A stretch of DNA of 64,000 nucleotides. Origin: Pelomyxa schiedti. Taxonomy: Eukaryota > Evosea > Pelobiontida > Pelomyxidae. Shown one piece after another: positions 51,201-62,833 of the stretch. Position 1 is the first letter of the stretch, and every line of letters begins with the position of its first letter. The stretch lies in contig JAHLWZ010000267.1 in the NCBI GenBank assembly GCA_020536535.1, positions 884-64,883 of the forward strand, read 5' to 3'. Below the pieces are notes generated by a model that ran no database searches, was not told the origin of the DNA, and saw only the letters and a list, made by a program, of their open reading frames with translations. Made by a program: the position numbers and the translations under genes.

Positions 51201-53524
51201 GCTGGAGTTATAATTGTATATGGTATTTGGACTCTCAACAGTCAAAGAATCTCACTATTCAATAGATATAACCAAGCGAAAATCGTTCAGTCAAGTCCCT
51301 GTATGGATGGCAAAAGTTATGCAAAATTGTATGACTACAATTCCGGCAATTGTTATTGTAGGGAATAAATCTGATTTGAAGGACTTGAGAGAGGTTGGAA
51401 TAAATCAAATCCAATCTGACATTGTACATGCTCCAGGTTTCCTATTCAGAAGGGAAATTACTGGCCAACAGTGTTGGAGCACCTTTTTGCGAAATTTCAT
51501 GTTTGACAAATGAGAACACACACGAAGTCTTACAACTTCTATACCCAGGAATGTAGGGCCACCCTCGCCAATTTTTAAAAGACTCACGAAAAACCAGGCT
51601 CTTCTCAGATTTAGACAAGTAGGTTTCTTCTGTTCACAACCTTCCCTCTTATTCCTTTGGTAGACTTAAAACGGAGTTTGTTTTTTATAAGGCGATTCTT
51701 CTGGGTTATCTCATTTAAACATTTATTTTGTACTTATTGGGAGGACAGGTGATACAGCTGTTGGGAAAACATCCTTACACTCTAGAATAATCTCCAGTAA
51801 AGTTAATGTTACATCACTTGTAAAACAGCTTCTCCTGAGGAGAAATAACATCCGGAATGCTGAGGCTACTGCTATGGCACGAAAGATCTATCCACAGTGC
51901 AACAATCAGATAGTAAGAAATATATCAATCATGGGAGCTCTGGGGGTTGGCAAAACTACTCTCGTTTCCTCCTTGAAAAAGTTTCTGGGACCACAGCCAA
52001 CAGTTGGTGATATCAGGACTTGGTTCTATGTTAAAACTGGCAGTAATGCACTGGAGGAGGCATTTCCATTCATTGTACATCAATTTTTAGTCCCTCCTAC
52101 TTCCTCTGAAGACATCAACTTCCTTGCCACTTGTACTTCAATTGTGGTGGTTTATGAGGCCACTAACAACTCGTCTTATGAGACTGCTCTCCAGTGTCTT
52201 GATTCTGTGAGACTCTATCCGTGCCAGAAGATTCTAGTATGCAATAAGTGTGATTGCAGAGGAGGATCTGTCACTGGGGTGAATGTGGATTCTGCCCGTG
52301 CAGAGGCCTGGAACCGAAATGCCCATTATATTGAAATGAGCGCAAAGCTGTCTCCCCTGAGCATACAAGACCTATGGAATTCAGTGGCTTGTGGAGTTCC
52401 CCCATCTTACGTTCCATATGAAACCACACCCCCATCACCTCAAGTCGAGGAGATAACCTCAAGTCAAAGGTGTGTCCACGATAGTAATCACAGTCCACAG
52501 TCTCAAACAGTTGGCCCAAGTCCTATTTCTTCTTGTTCCTCATCTCCAGGGCGAAATTACATTCCTACCAATGTGAATTTCGTTCCAGAACCTCGCAATA
52601 GTAGTTTAGTGAAAGTCCCATCGCACTGTGCCAATCCCACAATACTATTTGACGTGTCTTCAAACTTGGTTACACATTCCAGCAACCCAAGTGCACCTTC
52701 TTTATATTTAGAGGCTCTATCAATCTTGTCTGGAGCACTGGAAATAGGATTTGAAGACATTCCCGTAATGAGAATGGTTGCTTACAAAATGGAGGAGTGG
52801 AGGCTCTACGATCAAGGTTTGAGGAACACTCCTTTGATGTTCACTCCAGCCCTATCAAACCTAAATAATGGGAAAAAAAAAAATAGCCAAATACTTGTAT
52901 GAGAGAATATTGCAGCTTTGTAGTGAGCCCCAAAGCTACCTTGATCTCGCCCAAGTCCTCCTCCGTCTGAATGACGTGCCAAATGCTCTGCACTACTATA
53001 AAATTATCTTGGGGGAGGATAGATGCCCCCATGAGTACTGCGAAGCTGCATTAAATGACCCAAGGTTTGAGCAAATTGAAATCACTGCACTCCTAGATAC
53101 ATGGTGGCTAAGCCACAGTGCATTAGACTCCCCGCCACCTCCTCAGTTGAGAATTACTCTCAAGTGGAACAGTGCCAATACTGACCTTGACCTCATTGTC
53201 ACGCCAAATGGGGCTACCAATAGTAATATGGGTGTGTTGCCGGTGGCATGCACCACCTTTGCGAATGTTACAGAGGAGGGGGGCTGGCTTACCAGGGACT
53301 TCAACGCCTATGGGCCGGAGGAATTCATCCTGCCAAAGGTAAGTAAAATACCAAGCACATATTCTGTATCAGCCAAGGTATGCTCACACTTGGGGCCGCC
53401 AACTGCGAGCGTAGTGACTGCGCTGTATGTGCACTCTTGCGGAGATCTTGTGGCAATGACCTGCACGAGGCTAGTATGCAAAACTGGGTCTGTGTTTCCG
53501 CTTGGCACCGTAACTGTTTCTTGA
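48275..53524 (+). CDS. VIT - VWA - Rab-like pseudo-GTPase - P-loop GTPase modules - TPR - DUF2135 mosaic protein
   Basis: Domains in order: VIT ([60 protein letters not shown]) at 48275-49020; VWA with [17 protein letters not shown] (DxSxS) and [12 protein letters not shown] at 49330-49900; a Rab-like domain at about 50860-51545 with [12 protein letters not shown] where GxxxxGKTS is expected, intact switch I ([10 protein letters not shown]), [36 protein letters not shown], and EISCL for ETSAK; a second P-loop [12 protein letters not shown] near 51700-51780; a third module ([31 protein letters not shown]) to 52400; a Ser/Pro linker; TPR-like helices ([20 protein letters not shown]); and DUF2135 ([26 protein letters not shown]). 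VIT-VWA-TPR-DUF2135 is a known bacterial-type chain; the GTPase block sits between VWA and TPR. Introns at 51007-51066, about 51100-51151, 51222-51264 and 52817-52886 keep one frame throughout. Confidence 0.85.
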
Positions 53525-53920
53525 CGAAAATGGAAACCTTCTTCAAACGAATGAACTTTGTTGAGGCTCAACGAACCTTCGATCTGGATCTGAGGGTGGA
53601 GTCACAGAAATGGCTCCAATGACCACACCAGCTCACCAGCTGTAAATAAGAAAAATGCACAAGATCTGGGCGCGAAGCCTACACAACCCGTGGAGACATT
53701 CGTTCCCTGCGTTGTCAATCACTCTTTTATCAAGTTCTTTTTTGTTGTTTATTTTTTCGTTCCTTTCCTTCGCAAAGCGGAGATTTAGAAAACAAAAAGA
53801 AAACCTTCCGTTGTGGTGCGTCGTTTGACGTCGTTTACCGCCGAGATTAATCTTGCCACCGGCCCATACACTTTTACCGCATTATTTTGTTTTATTCGGG
53901 TGCAGTCAGGGCGGTGCGTG
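53525..53920. other. Intergenic region upstream of Rab21
   Basis: About 396 bp holding the mosaic gene's 3' UTR and the Rab21 promoter. A frame at 53380-53622 overlaps the DUF2135 end in another register and is a shadow. T-rich near 53720-53760. Confidence 0.45.
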
Positions 53921-54943
53921 ATGTCGGACCCATCGTTCAAAGTTGTGCTCCTTGGGGAGGGTAGTGTCGGAAAGACGTCACTGTTGTTGAGATATGTGCG
54001 CAATGAGTACTCAAGTATTGCTTTCCCGCCTTTTCTCCTTTTTTTTTTTTTTCCCCTTCGGTCGTCGTGTAGTGCCAAACCTTCCAATCAACCCAATGGC
54101 ACTGATATTAACTAATATCCGCCACAAAAAAAGGTGACCACGTCCAGACAGTACAAGCATCCTTTCTACCAAAAAGGGTCACACTAGAAGGAAAATCGGC
54201 AAGACTGCTAATTTGGGTTTCATACTACAATCCACTTTCCTATCAACAACTTACAGCACAACAGGACACTGCCGGGCAAGAGAGATTCCATGCTTTGGGC
54301 CCAATATGTATGTCCTCTCCCTTTATGTTTTGTTTTTTCCTTATTATTTAAACAAAATTTCGCAGATTATCGTGATGCTCACGGTATTCAATTTCCTGTT
54401 ATGTGTAGTGATTCGTCTGATCTTATCAAAAGGAGCTCTTCTTGTGTATGACATCACAGATAAGGAATCATTCGATAGAGTACAAGTTTGGGTTAAAGAG
54501 CTTCGCAAGATGCTAGGAAACGATATAGTACTTAGCATTGCAGGTTAGGAGTATGCACATGAAACAACACATTACCCACTTCTCAACAACCTCACACTGT
54601 GCTTGTTTTACATTGTTCTTTATAAATTATGCTGAAGATTCAACAAGGCAACAAAGTGGATTTAGACAGAAACCGTGTAGTTGAGTTACAGGAGGCAGAG
54701 GATTATGCAGCCAGTGTTGGGGCGAAACACTACCTTACATCTGCTAAGTTGAATAAAGGAATTGAAGAAATGTTCAAAGACATTGCCAAAAGTGAGATTA
54801 GCTCCACTCCCACCCCACTCCATCTCACATTATTGTAAGGACTTCTCGAGGTGCCCCTAAAAGAAGTGGAACCCCGCAGAGGAATTGTTCCCGATCCTCT
54901 TCCACCAAAGAAGAAGAATGACGGCTGTTGTGGCTCAGATTAG
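53921..54943 (+). CDS. RAB21: Rab21 small GTPase
   Basis: An early endosome GTPase that in animals and amoebae controls integrin traffic and phagocytosis. Start is ATG at 53921 (MSDPSFKVVLLGEGSVGKTS). The effector region TVQASFLPKRVTLEGK corresponds to the Rab21/22 TLQASF switch [21 protein letters not shown] and GALLVYDITDKESFDRVQVW, then VKELRKMLGND and IAGNKVDLDRNRV, follow Rab21 almost word for word, with VGAKHYLTSAKLNKGIEEMF for the last nucleotide motif. The C-terminus ends NDGCCGSD with TAG, a CCxxx prenylation signal as in Rab21. At least five introns; one splits switch I from DTAGQERF near 54220-54263. Confidence 0.93.
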
Positions 54944-55106
54944 ACATTCAGGCTTATCTTTTTAAAAAAAAAACCAAACTATTGTTCAACAACATAAAAA
55001 ACAGGCACCAAATGTGCCCTAACAAGAAGTAAGTTTTTGTCTCAATGAAAAAAAAAGAAGTCTTGTCTTTCAATTAACAGTCACGTTTTTACTCAAGCCC
55101 CTTCAT

Positions 55107-57241
55107 TTAGTACTGTGGTAGTCCAGACACTTCTAGAGAAGAGGGCCAAGTGACTGTGTAATGAATGACCGAGACTACTTCCACACCAGGGGCTACATTT
55201 ACATACCTGAACTTGAGGTTGTTGTTCTCGACTCTGCTCACCCATCCACCTTCACAGGCGACGGTGCTTTGGTTTGTAATGAACACGGGTTGCTTGAGGG
55301 AAACAACAATTTCCCCTGTTTCCGATGCTGGGAGCTCATCAACAACGTCAATAGATATCTGGAAGAAGTTCAGCGTTGTGAAAAGGGCGATGTTCATTAT
55401 ACCGGTCCTGACTTGGCGTTCTTCACAAAAGTCTTGAAAATGTAGTCATTGGTAATAGACTTCTTTGCCAAAGAGGCCTTTGCGCTTTTCTTTGGTGGGT
55501 TCCGGCTGTATGTGACTCGGACTCCCGGGTCAGTGCCCAAAAGGGCAATGAATTCTTCCATTGGTGCTATGGCTTTGAGATTGGTTGTACTGATGAAATT
55601 CGTATCAAAGTAAATATTGCAGGATCCAGGGAGGAGAGTGAAGCCAGTTTCGTTTACTGCGACTGCTTGCAGGAAGGCGTGAGGTGATTTCTTAGGAACA
55701 ACATGGTACAGTAGTTTACAGGGAAGAAGGGCACTGGTAACCAGTACCTAATAAATGATGTTACAAAAAAAAGGATGATGCTCCAAGCCTACCTTGAAGG
55801 GGGACATATCTTTAGTGGAAGGAACACTGATGGCGTGTTCAATTCTGTACCCTTCACTTATAATATTGATTTCTGGTGGGGGAGTTGTTTGGACGGGGAG
55901 AGAAGTCGGTGCACTTGTCTTTGAAACCAAGCTGAGGGGAATTTGGGTCAGTTTTGGTATCTTCCCACTTAGTTGAGCGTCGCAGGTTGATGTAGACAAA
56001 TGGACTTCAATATCTTTCCAATCTTCCCCTGGAGATGGTAGTTAAACTGGAGTTGTCGTGTTGGTGACTCTTATCTTAAAACTCACCAGTAGACTGAAAC
56101 AGATTTGCATAATACAAGAGTTCAATATAGCCGCCTTCTGACGTGTATCTCAGGTCATAAGCTGGCACCCAGTATATTTTTGTTCTAGTGGCACTAATTG
56201 CCAACAAAACCTAACACCGGTTACTGGGGTGGATGTTATATAATTTCAAACCTCTGATCCTGGATCTGCATGCAATTTGACGTGGATACACCTGCCCTTG
56301 GCAGCCACGGCCTCATCAAAAGCCTTGCGGAGTTTGGTTATCTCCTCATTCAATTTCCCTTTAGCATCACTCAGTGTTACTTCTGCGTGCATAGTTTGTG
56401 ACAGCTGGGAACAGGCGCTCTCTAGCATTTGTGGGAGCTGGTCCAAAACAGATTGCGTTGGAGGATATTTGCCCAAAAACGTAGACGCGAATTTTGTGTT
56501 TGTATCCTCGACGTTCCTCTTGGCTTCAGCATTGACGGTTTCTCGTACTTTCATTTGCTCCAGCTCCTGCTCTTTCTCGGCCAGTTGCTTTCTCATAGCA
56601 GTGAGGCTCTTTGACCTCGCAATTGCATTCTCCGAGGTTTCCTCCACCTCCAAAACCTGCCCAAAAAAAAAAACGAAAAGTCACCAACCAAAAAAAAAGT
56701 TGCAACTTCCCAGGATCCACAAACCTCCACGACAGTAACTTGTCCAGACACGGCGGCGCCCTTCACTCTGATATCTGTGGCGTCGCAAGGCACATTGGAA
56801 ACGATCAGGTCGTAAAAAAGTGGTGTAGACTTTGTGTCAGCTTGCAGGTGTCGTTTGCTGCGGTGTCTGCTTGACACAGGTAACTTCACTGCCGTCTCCT
56901 TGGTAATCTCTCCTGCTGTTTTCGAGAACTGTTTTCCAAACAAAGGTGAGTGTTATGCATCGAAGCGGCCAGTAATACACTTTTCGTGTTTGGCGTTTAA
57001 ATGTTACATTCCTTACGCAGTGAGAGGGGAAAAAAAAAAAGAAAATTGCAGTTGACAGGGGAACCTCGACATGGGTGGTGTTCATCAGCAGGTATTTGAC
57101 CTTGAGAGTGTTTTGGTCCTTTACGCGAACAGCACTCGGCTGCGACGACGCAGTCGTGGCAGCTGCGTCGCTGTCGTCTACCGACTTTGCCGAAGACTTA
57201 ACCGACTTCCCGGCCGTGTCCGTTTCCCCATCACCAGACAT
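55107..57241 (-). CDS. DUF4140/DUF4139 (mucoidy-inhibitor/F37C4.5-like) protein
   Basis: Start is ATG at 57241 (MSGDGETDTAGKSVKSSAKS). The N-terminal DUF4140 part has LIVSNVPCDATDIRVKGAAV and GQVTVVEV, the family's pattern of a beta domain ending in a Val-rich strand. A coiled coil follows (SLTAMRKQLAEKEQELEQMK), as usual for the family. The DUF4139 part has YWVPAYDLRY, QSTGEDWKDIEVHLSTSTC (close to the family's QxTGEDW...LSTA), EEFIALLGTDPGVRVTY and a C-terminal strand domain ending WPSSLEVSGLPQY. Stop is TAA at 55107. Members occur in bacteria and scattered eukaryotes; the biochemical function is not established. At least six introns. Confidence 0.8.
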
Positions 57242-57876
57242 TTTTTTTTGTTTTTTCACACGAAAATCAAGCAGAAAAAAAATCCAGGGTTCTAACTGCC
57301 GATGTATTCGAGATGCAAAAAGAAAAAAAAAGGGTAGAGCTTTGAGGCGGTGAATAGAGTTACGTGAGGATTACCCCAGCGAAACGCCTTGGAAGGGCGT
57401 TGGTCAGGGAGAGCACGGGGCGGGTTAGGAGTCCGCACCCGCGCATCTTGATAGTTGCTTGCAGTTATTCGATGTATCACATTCCCATTGGAGCACCGTT
57501 TATCCCTCGCACAGTACCCAATAACTCTACCTCCTTCTCGGCTTTTTTTGTTGCCTGTTTTTCCGCGGGGGTGAATTATGGGGGTACTTTTTTTTTATTC
57601 AACGTATCCTTGCATCCCCGTGCAAGAGTTGTGCTAATGTTTCCTTGTTTGACATCCCCTTGCGTTCCAGATATGCGACTGAATAAACGACGTCCTTCCG
57701 TGACCAGGGTCGCAACCATACCTTGACGTACCTTCGTCTCTTACCCACCAACATAAATATGGGCTCAATCAAAAGGTTCGTTCGAAAAAAACTTAAACTT
57801 TGTGTTTTACATGAAACAACTGGCTTCAGTAACTATGCACTGCATGGTTTTTGAATAGAAGGCTCAGGTGTTACCA
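57242..57876. other. Intergenic region without recognised gene
   Basis: 635 bp between the DUF4139 gene start and the end of the IQ/SAM-like gene. ORFs here on both strands show no domain. Contains A-runs near 57315 and a T-run near 57588. It probably holds the DUF4139 promoter and the 3' UTR of the next gene. Confidence 0.45.
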
Positions 57877-60800
57877 CTAGAGTGACCGAGGGTTTTTAAC
57901 GGGAATCCTAGTGCCTAGAAGGGGGTGCTGAGTACGAGGATACAATTGAGCTTCTGTGGGGTGTGTATAGGCTTGTTCTGGTTGTTGTTGTGCTGGGGGC
58001 TGTGGACCGGCGTGGACCAGCTGAGTTGACGTGGAGACTTGTTGGGCTTGTTGTGTGAAAGCCTCCATTTGGTGAATGTAATGGAAGTGGGCAGGTGTGG
58101 ATTCTCGGGAGTGGGAGGGGAGTGATTGACCTGGGCTTCTGAATTGTTGAACCTTCTGGGTCTGGGGGAGAGGACAGTTAGGAAGCGAGATAATGTAAGA
58201 CGGTAATTGAACTTACTCCTGGCAGTGCTCAAAGTCCGCGGTGAAGAGTGGTGTGTAACAAGTGAGCTTTGGGGCCGTTAGTTTGCAGCATGAACGGGTA
58301 ATGATATTGTAACCTGTGAGAGGTGTCTATACTTGGAAACTGCCGTGGCGACGGTGACTCTACGAGTGGATTAGTGCGTGGATTGACACCCAAATTTACC
58401 TTTCTTCTTCTGTAGGCTTTCGTAACGTTGCCACATCTTTCTTGCTAGCTCGGCAGTGCGAATAGAATCAAATCCCCACTCGTCAGCAATCTCTTGCAGA
58501 GCTTGGGGTGATGCCTCGTTCAAATTATTCTTTATTATGTAAATTAAGTTAATGGGGATTAAGGATGCCAACCTCATCTGTAACTTTCGTTGTAGGTTTT
58601 TGTGGAATCACAGAGATGGAAGGTTGTTGGTGGTATGGGGTTGAGCTCTGGGATTGTGATGGTAGCCTAACGGAATGTCGAGGCATTGTGTGTGTGGAAG
58701 GGCAGTGTCTAGACATCAGTGACATGCTTGGAAGGGAGAGCGTTGTATTTGAGTGGGATTGCGTGGAGAGAGATGGAGGGTGCCCGAGTTTATGTTTGTG
58801 AGATTCTAGACTTGAGATAGTTGATTTTCTCCATTGCGGATTTTTTGTTAAGTTTTTGTGCTTCGGCAATATATTCTCCATACTTGTGCGACCTGTTGCT
58901 GCTTTACTTGGAGTAGGAAGGAAATGGAATGCTGCCATGCAATGGTAAGTTAAATTAAAAATCGAAGGGCATTCGTTACTGGTAGAACTTCGGAAAGTAT
59001 TCTTTGGGAAAGGTAGGGATATATCAGGTGGTGGTGGGATAGCAAGGGTGTGGTACTCTGAGGTAAAATTTAGATAAGATGGAAAGTTCATTTCATCACT
59101 CTACCCTCTTCCATTCCTGGACTAAGAGGGAAGGCATCATTCAAATCGCTGGGCATCTCACACCAAGAAAGATCCGGAACTTCCATTTCCACAAGTAAGA
59201 AGTTTAATTTCAGTTCAAAAAAGAGTATACCTTCATCCTCGGGGAAGTGTATCTTTTTTATTTGTATGTTCATTTTCTTCAACAGTGATCTTACTCTATA
59301 ACCTCTCCAGCATGCTTGTATCTTGGTGGCCGCTAAGCCGATAGGTTGGAAATAGTCGGGAGTGTGGAGTTCAACCTGCATTTTGTTCGGTATTACCAGG
59401 GCTTGGAGAGATGTTTTTTACAACAGGAGAGTTAGGACATGGGACTTTCACAGAACGGCCAGTTGGTGCACGTTTCAGATCGCGTAAAGCAACACTGATT
59501 ACATTTCTATCTTCTACATCTTGTATCCCAACTTTATACTTGGGACGTTAGTGAACAGATGGGAAAGAGAAAACGTGGTACCTTAAGAAGCTCTCGGAGA
59601 TCTTGAACATCATATTCAGAAACTTGTAGTGGAGTTGACCTGACACTGGAAAATAAAGGTAGATAACTTTCAAGTCCGACACCGTGCAGAAACATAGGCC
59701 ATGTACTCTCTACAAAGATGTCAGGGAAACCCAAATGAAAGAAAGGGCCTTTATTTTGAAAAGAAGGCAAACCTGGAGCATCTGATGATACAAAAGGGTG
59801 TTCTTTAGATTCGAGATTTGTATTTATGTGGTTGTCTGCAGTGGCTGCTGAGGAGTGCTGAAGAGAAGGGACAGATGTGAGACACTGGTTACTCTGAGTT
59901 TCGTAACTGTAACCAGGTTAGATCAGAAATGAGATATAGTACCTTTGGAGTTCTTGGCAAGGAGATTCTTCATCTTTCTCTCTGTGCATCAGAGCTTCTT
60001 GTTGTTGAAGAAGTAACTTGAAGGGTCAGTGGTGTATATACAGCAACACTAATACTTGGTGTTTCCGTTTTATTTCCATTTCTTCCTGCTCAGAAAGTAA
60101 TTGCAACTTTTCTGCTTCAGCTTTCTGGCGCTTTTCTTCCTCCTGCTTCCTGGTTTTAAATGTATTCCCATGGTATAAATGGGTGGACTTACTTGTGTAA
60201 CTCTACTTCTTCTTTTAGCTTTCTTTCTTCTTCTTCTCTCTTCAGTTGCTTTTCCCAGTCAATTCTCCTTGATGATTATAGGTGAGGGTTTTTTCAATGA
60301 TCTTACTTCCGGGTGGCAGAGTCTTGAAGGATAGCCCCAATCAAGTCCTGTCTGCGTTTCTCTAGCATCACAGCAAACCGTGACTCCTCTGCTGTCCTGT
60401 TTTCTAGAGTGGATCAGTTTCGTCTGTATTTTAATCTACCTTGAGATTGTTGTTGCATGGACCTACGCATTTTCTCAGATACGTTTTTTTGATTCTGTTC
60501 CAGCAAAATTCTCTCCAACTGAAGTCTATGTGAAATATCAATTATTTGAAGTTGTGAGCGGGATTCTTTCTTTCTAGCCTCTTGGTTCGCTTTTTGAATG
60601 GCATCAATTGCTTTGATTTGATCTGCTGCATCTCTGGAGGTTTTTTCTTGGAGCTGCTCGGTGAAGGAAATATAAGCAGGTGAGTCAGATTGTGGCTGCC
60701 TGAGTTCTGCTGACGGAACAGGCTTAGTTGTAAGTGTTGGGGTCATTTTGCCATTTATCCTCTCTAGAGCCTCTTGTGTGACTAGTTAATACCCAATAAT

Positions 60801-61310
60801 AGGGATTGACTAAAGACCTTGAATTTTATTTCGTAAGTGAACTTCAAAATCTGCAACGCTCTTGGTGAAAGATCCTTTTGACCCTTCATCATCCCTAGGG
60901 AGTTTAGTGTTTTCTTTTTTCAAAGGAGAAAGAGTACCAACCCCGAATTGACATTCAAGCCAAATGACAATAATGTGGAGTCCATTGTGATGAGGTGTTC
61001 TGTCCCAACAACTGAAGCAATCCTTACAATTTTTTGTTCCAAAGTATCCTCGTTTCTCTGTTAAGATATTAATAGTCACATAATTGACCTTCTAGAAAAT
61101 GGGAGGACCAACATGGAGGCTGTTGTCAAAGTTTCTCACACGATCCAACTCAGACACCATTCTGGCCTGAATTCTACCCAGCCACCCATAATTGCCCCGC
61201 GTGAACTCCGGGCCACCTTGGCCCAGTTCGTTCTCCGCTGAGGCACCCACAATGCATTCCTGGCCCAATTGTGGGGCAGAAACAAGGCTTGCTGCAGTAC
61301 GTGGGTGCAT
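57877..61310 (-). CDS. Coiled-coil protein with SAM-like domain and IQ motif
   Basis: Proposed start is ATG at 61310 (MHPRTAASLVSAPQLGQECI). Next come a Cys/His-containing part (KNCKDCFSCWDRTPHH, HIIVIWLECQFGVGTL), a charged coiled coil near 60400-60750 (SFTEQLQEKTSRDAADQIKA, SEKMRRSMQQQS) and near 59950-60260 (Glu/Lys-rich). A SAM-like domain lies near 59560-59700 (WPMFLHGVGLESYLPLFSSV, SEYDVQDLRELLKV), and one IQ motif near 59290-59330 (ATKIQACWRGYRVRSLLKK), which should bind calmodulin. The C-terminal third is Ser/Pro/Gln-rich (QPPAQQQPEQAYTHPTEAQL) with a helical island (ALQEIADEWGFDSIRTAELA). The layout is typical of centrosomal or ciliary scaffolds, but I cannot name an orthologue. About ten introns. 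Whether 60810-61310 belongs to the same gene is likely but unproven. Confidence 0.6.
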
Positions 61311-61441
61311 TTTTCTACCCGTGTGCGTTGACGCACGGACCTAACCTCCTTTCGAGAAATCAAAACTCGAATGAAAATCGAAGGTTCGCCTTGGAAAAAA
61401 GGTTCATTGACAATGGGTTTGACGCTCGTATCTTCTGCACC

Positions 61442-62761
61442 TCACCAGAAGTCTATTGTTCGCCATGCAAATACCCGCGACGACTTATCCTCATTCATGT
61501 CAGCATAGTACAAATGGGCAGATGAACTCGACCTCTGGTCTCCCCCAGGACTATCGCTGATAATGGTAGGGTACCACGCGGCGCCCACGGCAATTGTGGG
61601 ACCCACCGCCGCCTCAGGCCTCTCCCAGTCCTGCTTCTCCAAATCACTGCACGCAGTAATGTAGATTCTCCCATCCCAGCCCCCGTAAACCATGACATAT
61701 TTCCCCACCGCGTCGTTCCAATGTACAGATGGATTTGCACCCTGAGGCGACCCTGAGGGCAGTGGAATTGGGTCGCCTTGGCCACCAAGTCCAGGAATGA
61801 TGAATCCGCCGGGAGATTGCCATTTGAACCAGTTGCCAGGCCATGCGTTGGGATCGGAGGTTTTGGCGGCGTGGAGTCTGCATTATGGGAGTGAGTTATG
61901 AGTTGGATTATAATTACATTGGCGACATTACAAGCATGAGTAATATTAGTCGCTAGAAATGGCACTAATGAAAAGAAAAAGGAATGCACCTGGAAGCTCC
62001 ATCGGCATCCAGTTCTTGGTAAAACATGTAATAGGCTTTATTGGAAGCTTCATAGAAGGCGGAATTATCGCCCGCACCACCCCATGCAGGGGAAGAAGGT
62101 TGTGTTTGCCAGGATGTAATTATTGTACCATGATCAGTCCACGTCTTTCCTAGATCATAACTCATTGCCATACCTATGCTTTTCCAAGCCTAAAAATGTG
62201 TGAAAATCACTACTATCTAAAGGTTTTCGGATACCATGTTATCCGGGTTAGAATAGCCGCAATACCAATCCTCCTGGTGATAGAACCCGATCATGTACGT
62301 TGAGCCATTGCCATTGGGAACGAATACATTCATCAACCAAGATCCTCCATCATTGCTTCCACATTCAGGATAGGTACGAGAGCCAAAAATTGCATAAGAT
62401 GGATCCAGTGTTTCGAGATTCTCAAAGTAAGCTGAAACTCCCAAGGTGCGCTTTTTTTGATGAATTCAAGGTAATAAGCACTCCAACACAGAAAATAGAT
62501 TAGTACATAGTTTTCATACTCTGACCAGAAGGAGTACCACTGACCATTAACTAGTACGGAACTAAGGTGACCATCAGGAACATATTTGTACGTAGGCACA
62601 CCAGCTGCTGAAAAGTGATTAATTCCATTCCTCCTGGGGAAAAAAGGGGGCACACTATTGGGGACAGTGTATCGACTGGAACCAACACTGTAAGAGAAGG
62701 ATAAACTGCTTCCTCCTTCTACAAAACACCAAATTATAGCAATAACCAAATACGAGGTCAT
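61442..62761 (-). CDS. Secreted beta-propeller protein, glycoside-hydrolase-like
   Basis: The start MTSYLVIAIIWCFVEGGSSL is a signal peptide. The mature chain shows repeated strand-turn units: DGHLSSVLVNGQWYSFWSEY, GSWLMNVFVPNGNGSTYMIG, MAMSYDLGKTWTDHGTIITS (an Asp-box-like turn), DNSAFYEASNKAYYMFYQEL, PSVHWNDAVGKYVMVYGGWD and IYITACSDLEKQDWERP. This is the architecture of five-bladed propellers such as GH43/GH32 families or related DUF4185 proteins. The catalytic acids cannot be placed with certainty, so enzymatic activity is open. A role in degrading or binding external polysaccharide is inferred from fold and secretion. Three or four introns, one after the EYENY segment. Its start lies only 72 bp from the radical SAM gene. 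Confidence 0.68.
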
Positions 62762-62833
62762 ATCCTTGTTGTTGGAGCCTGACTTTTTCCGTTTTCCACT
62801 TCAGTGAAAAATTCGAACTTGGACGTTTTTCAT
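62762..62833. promoter_or_regulatory. 72-bp divergent promoter
   Basis: The ATGs of the secreted propeller gene (-) and the radical SAM gene (+) are only 72 bp apart, the shortest such spacing in the window. Both promoters must overlap or extend into coding sequence. Confidence 0.4.

Noticed and set aside
52868-52890. Apparent frameshift at an A11 run in the mosaic gene
   Set aside because: An intron at 52817-52886 (GTTTGAGG...AAATAG) joins RLYDQ to AKYLYERIL in frame, so no frameshift is needed.
60810-61310. Separate small gene upstream of the IQ/SAM-like protein
   Set aside because: Its frames join the downstream exons without an intervening stop-and-start region of promoter size; kept as the probable 5' part, with reduced confidence.
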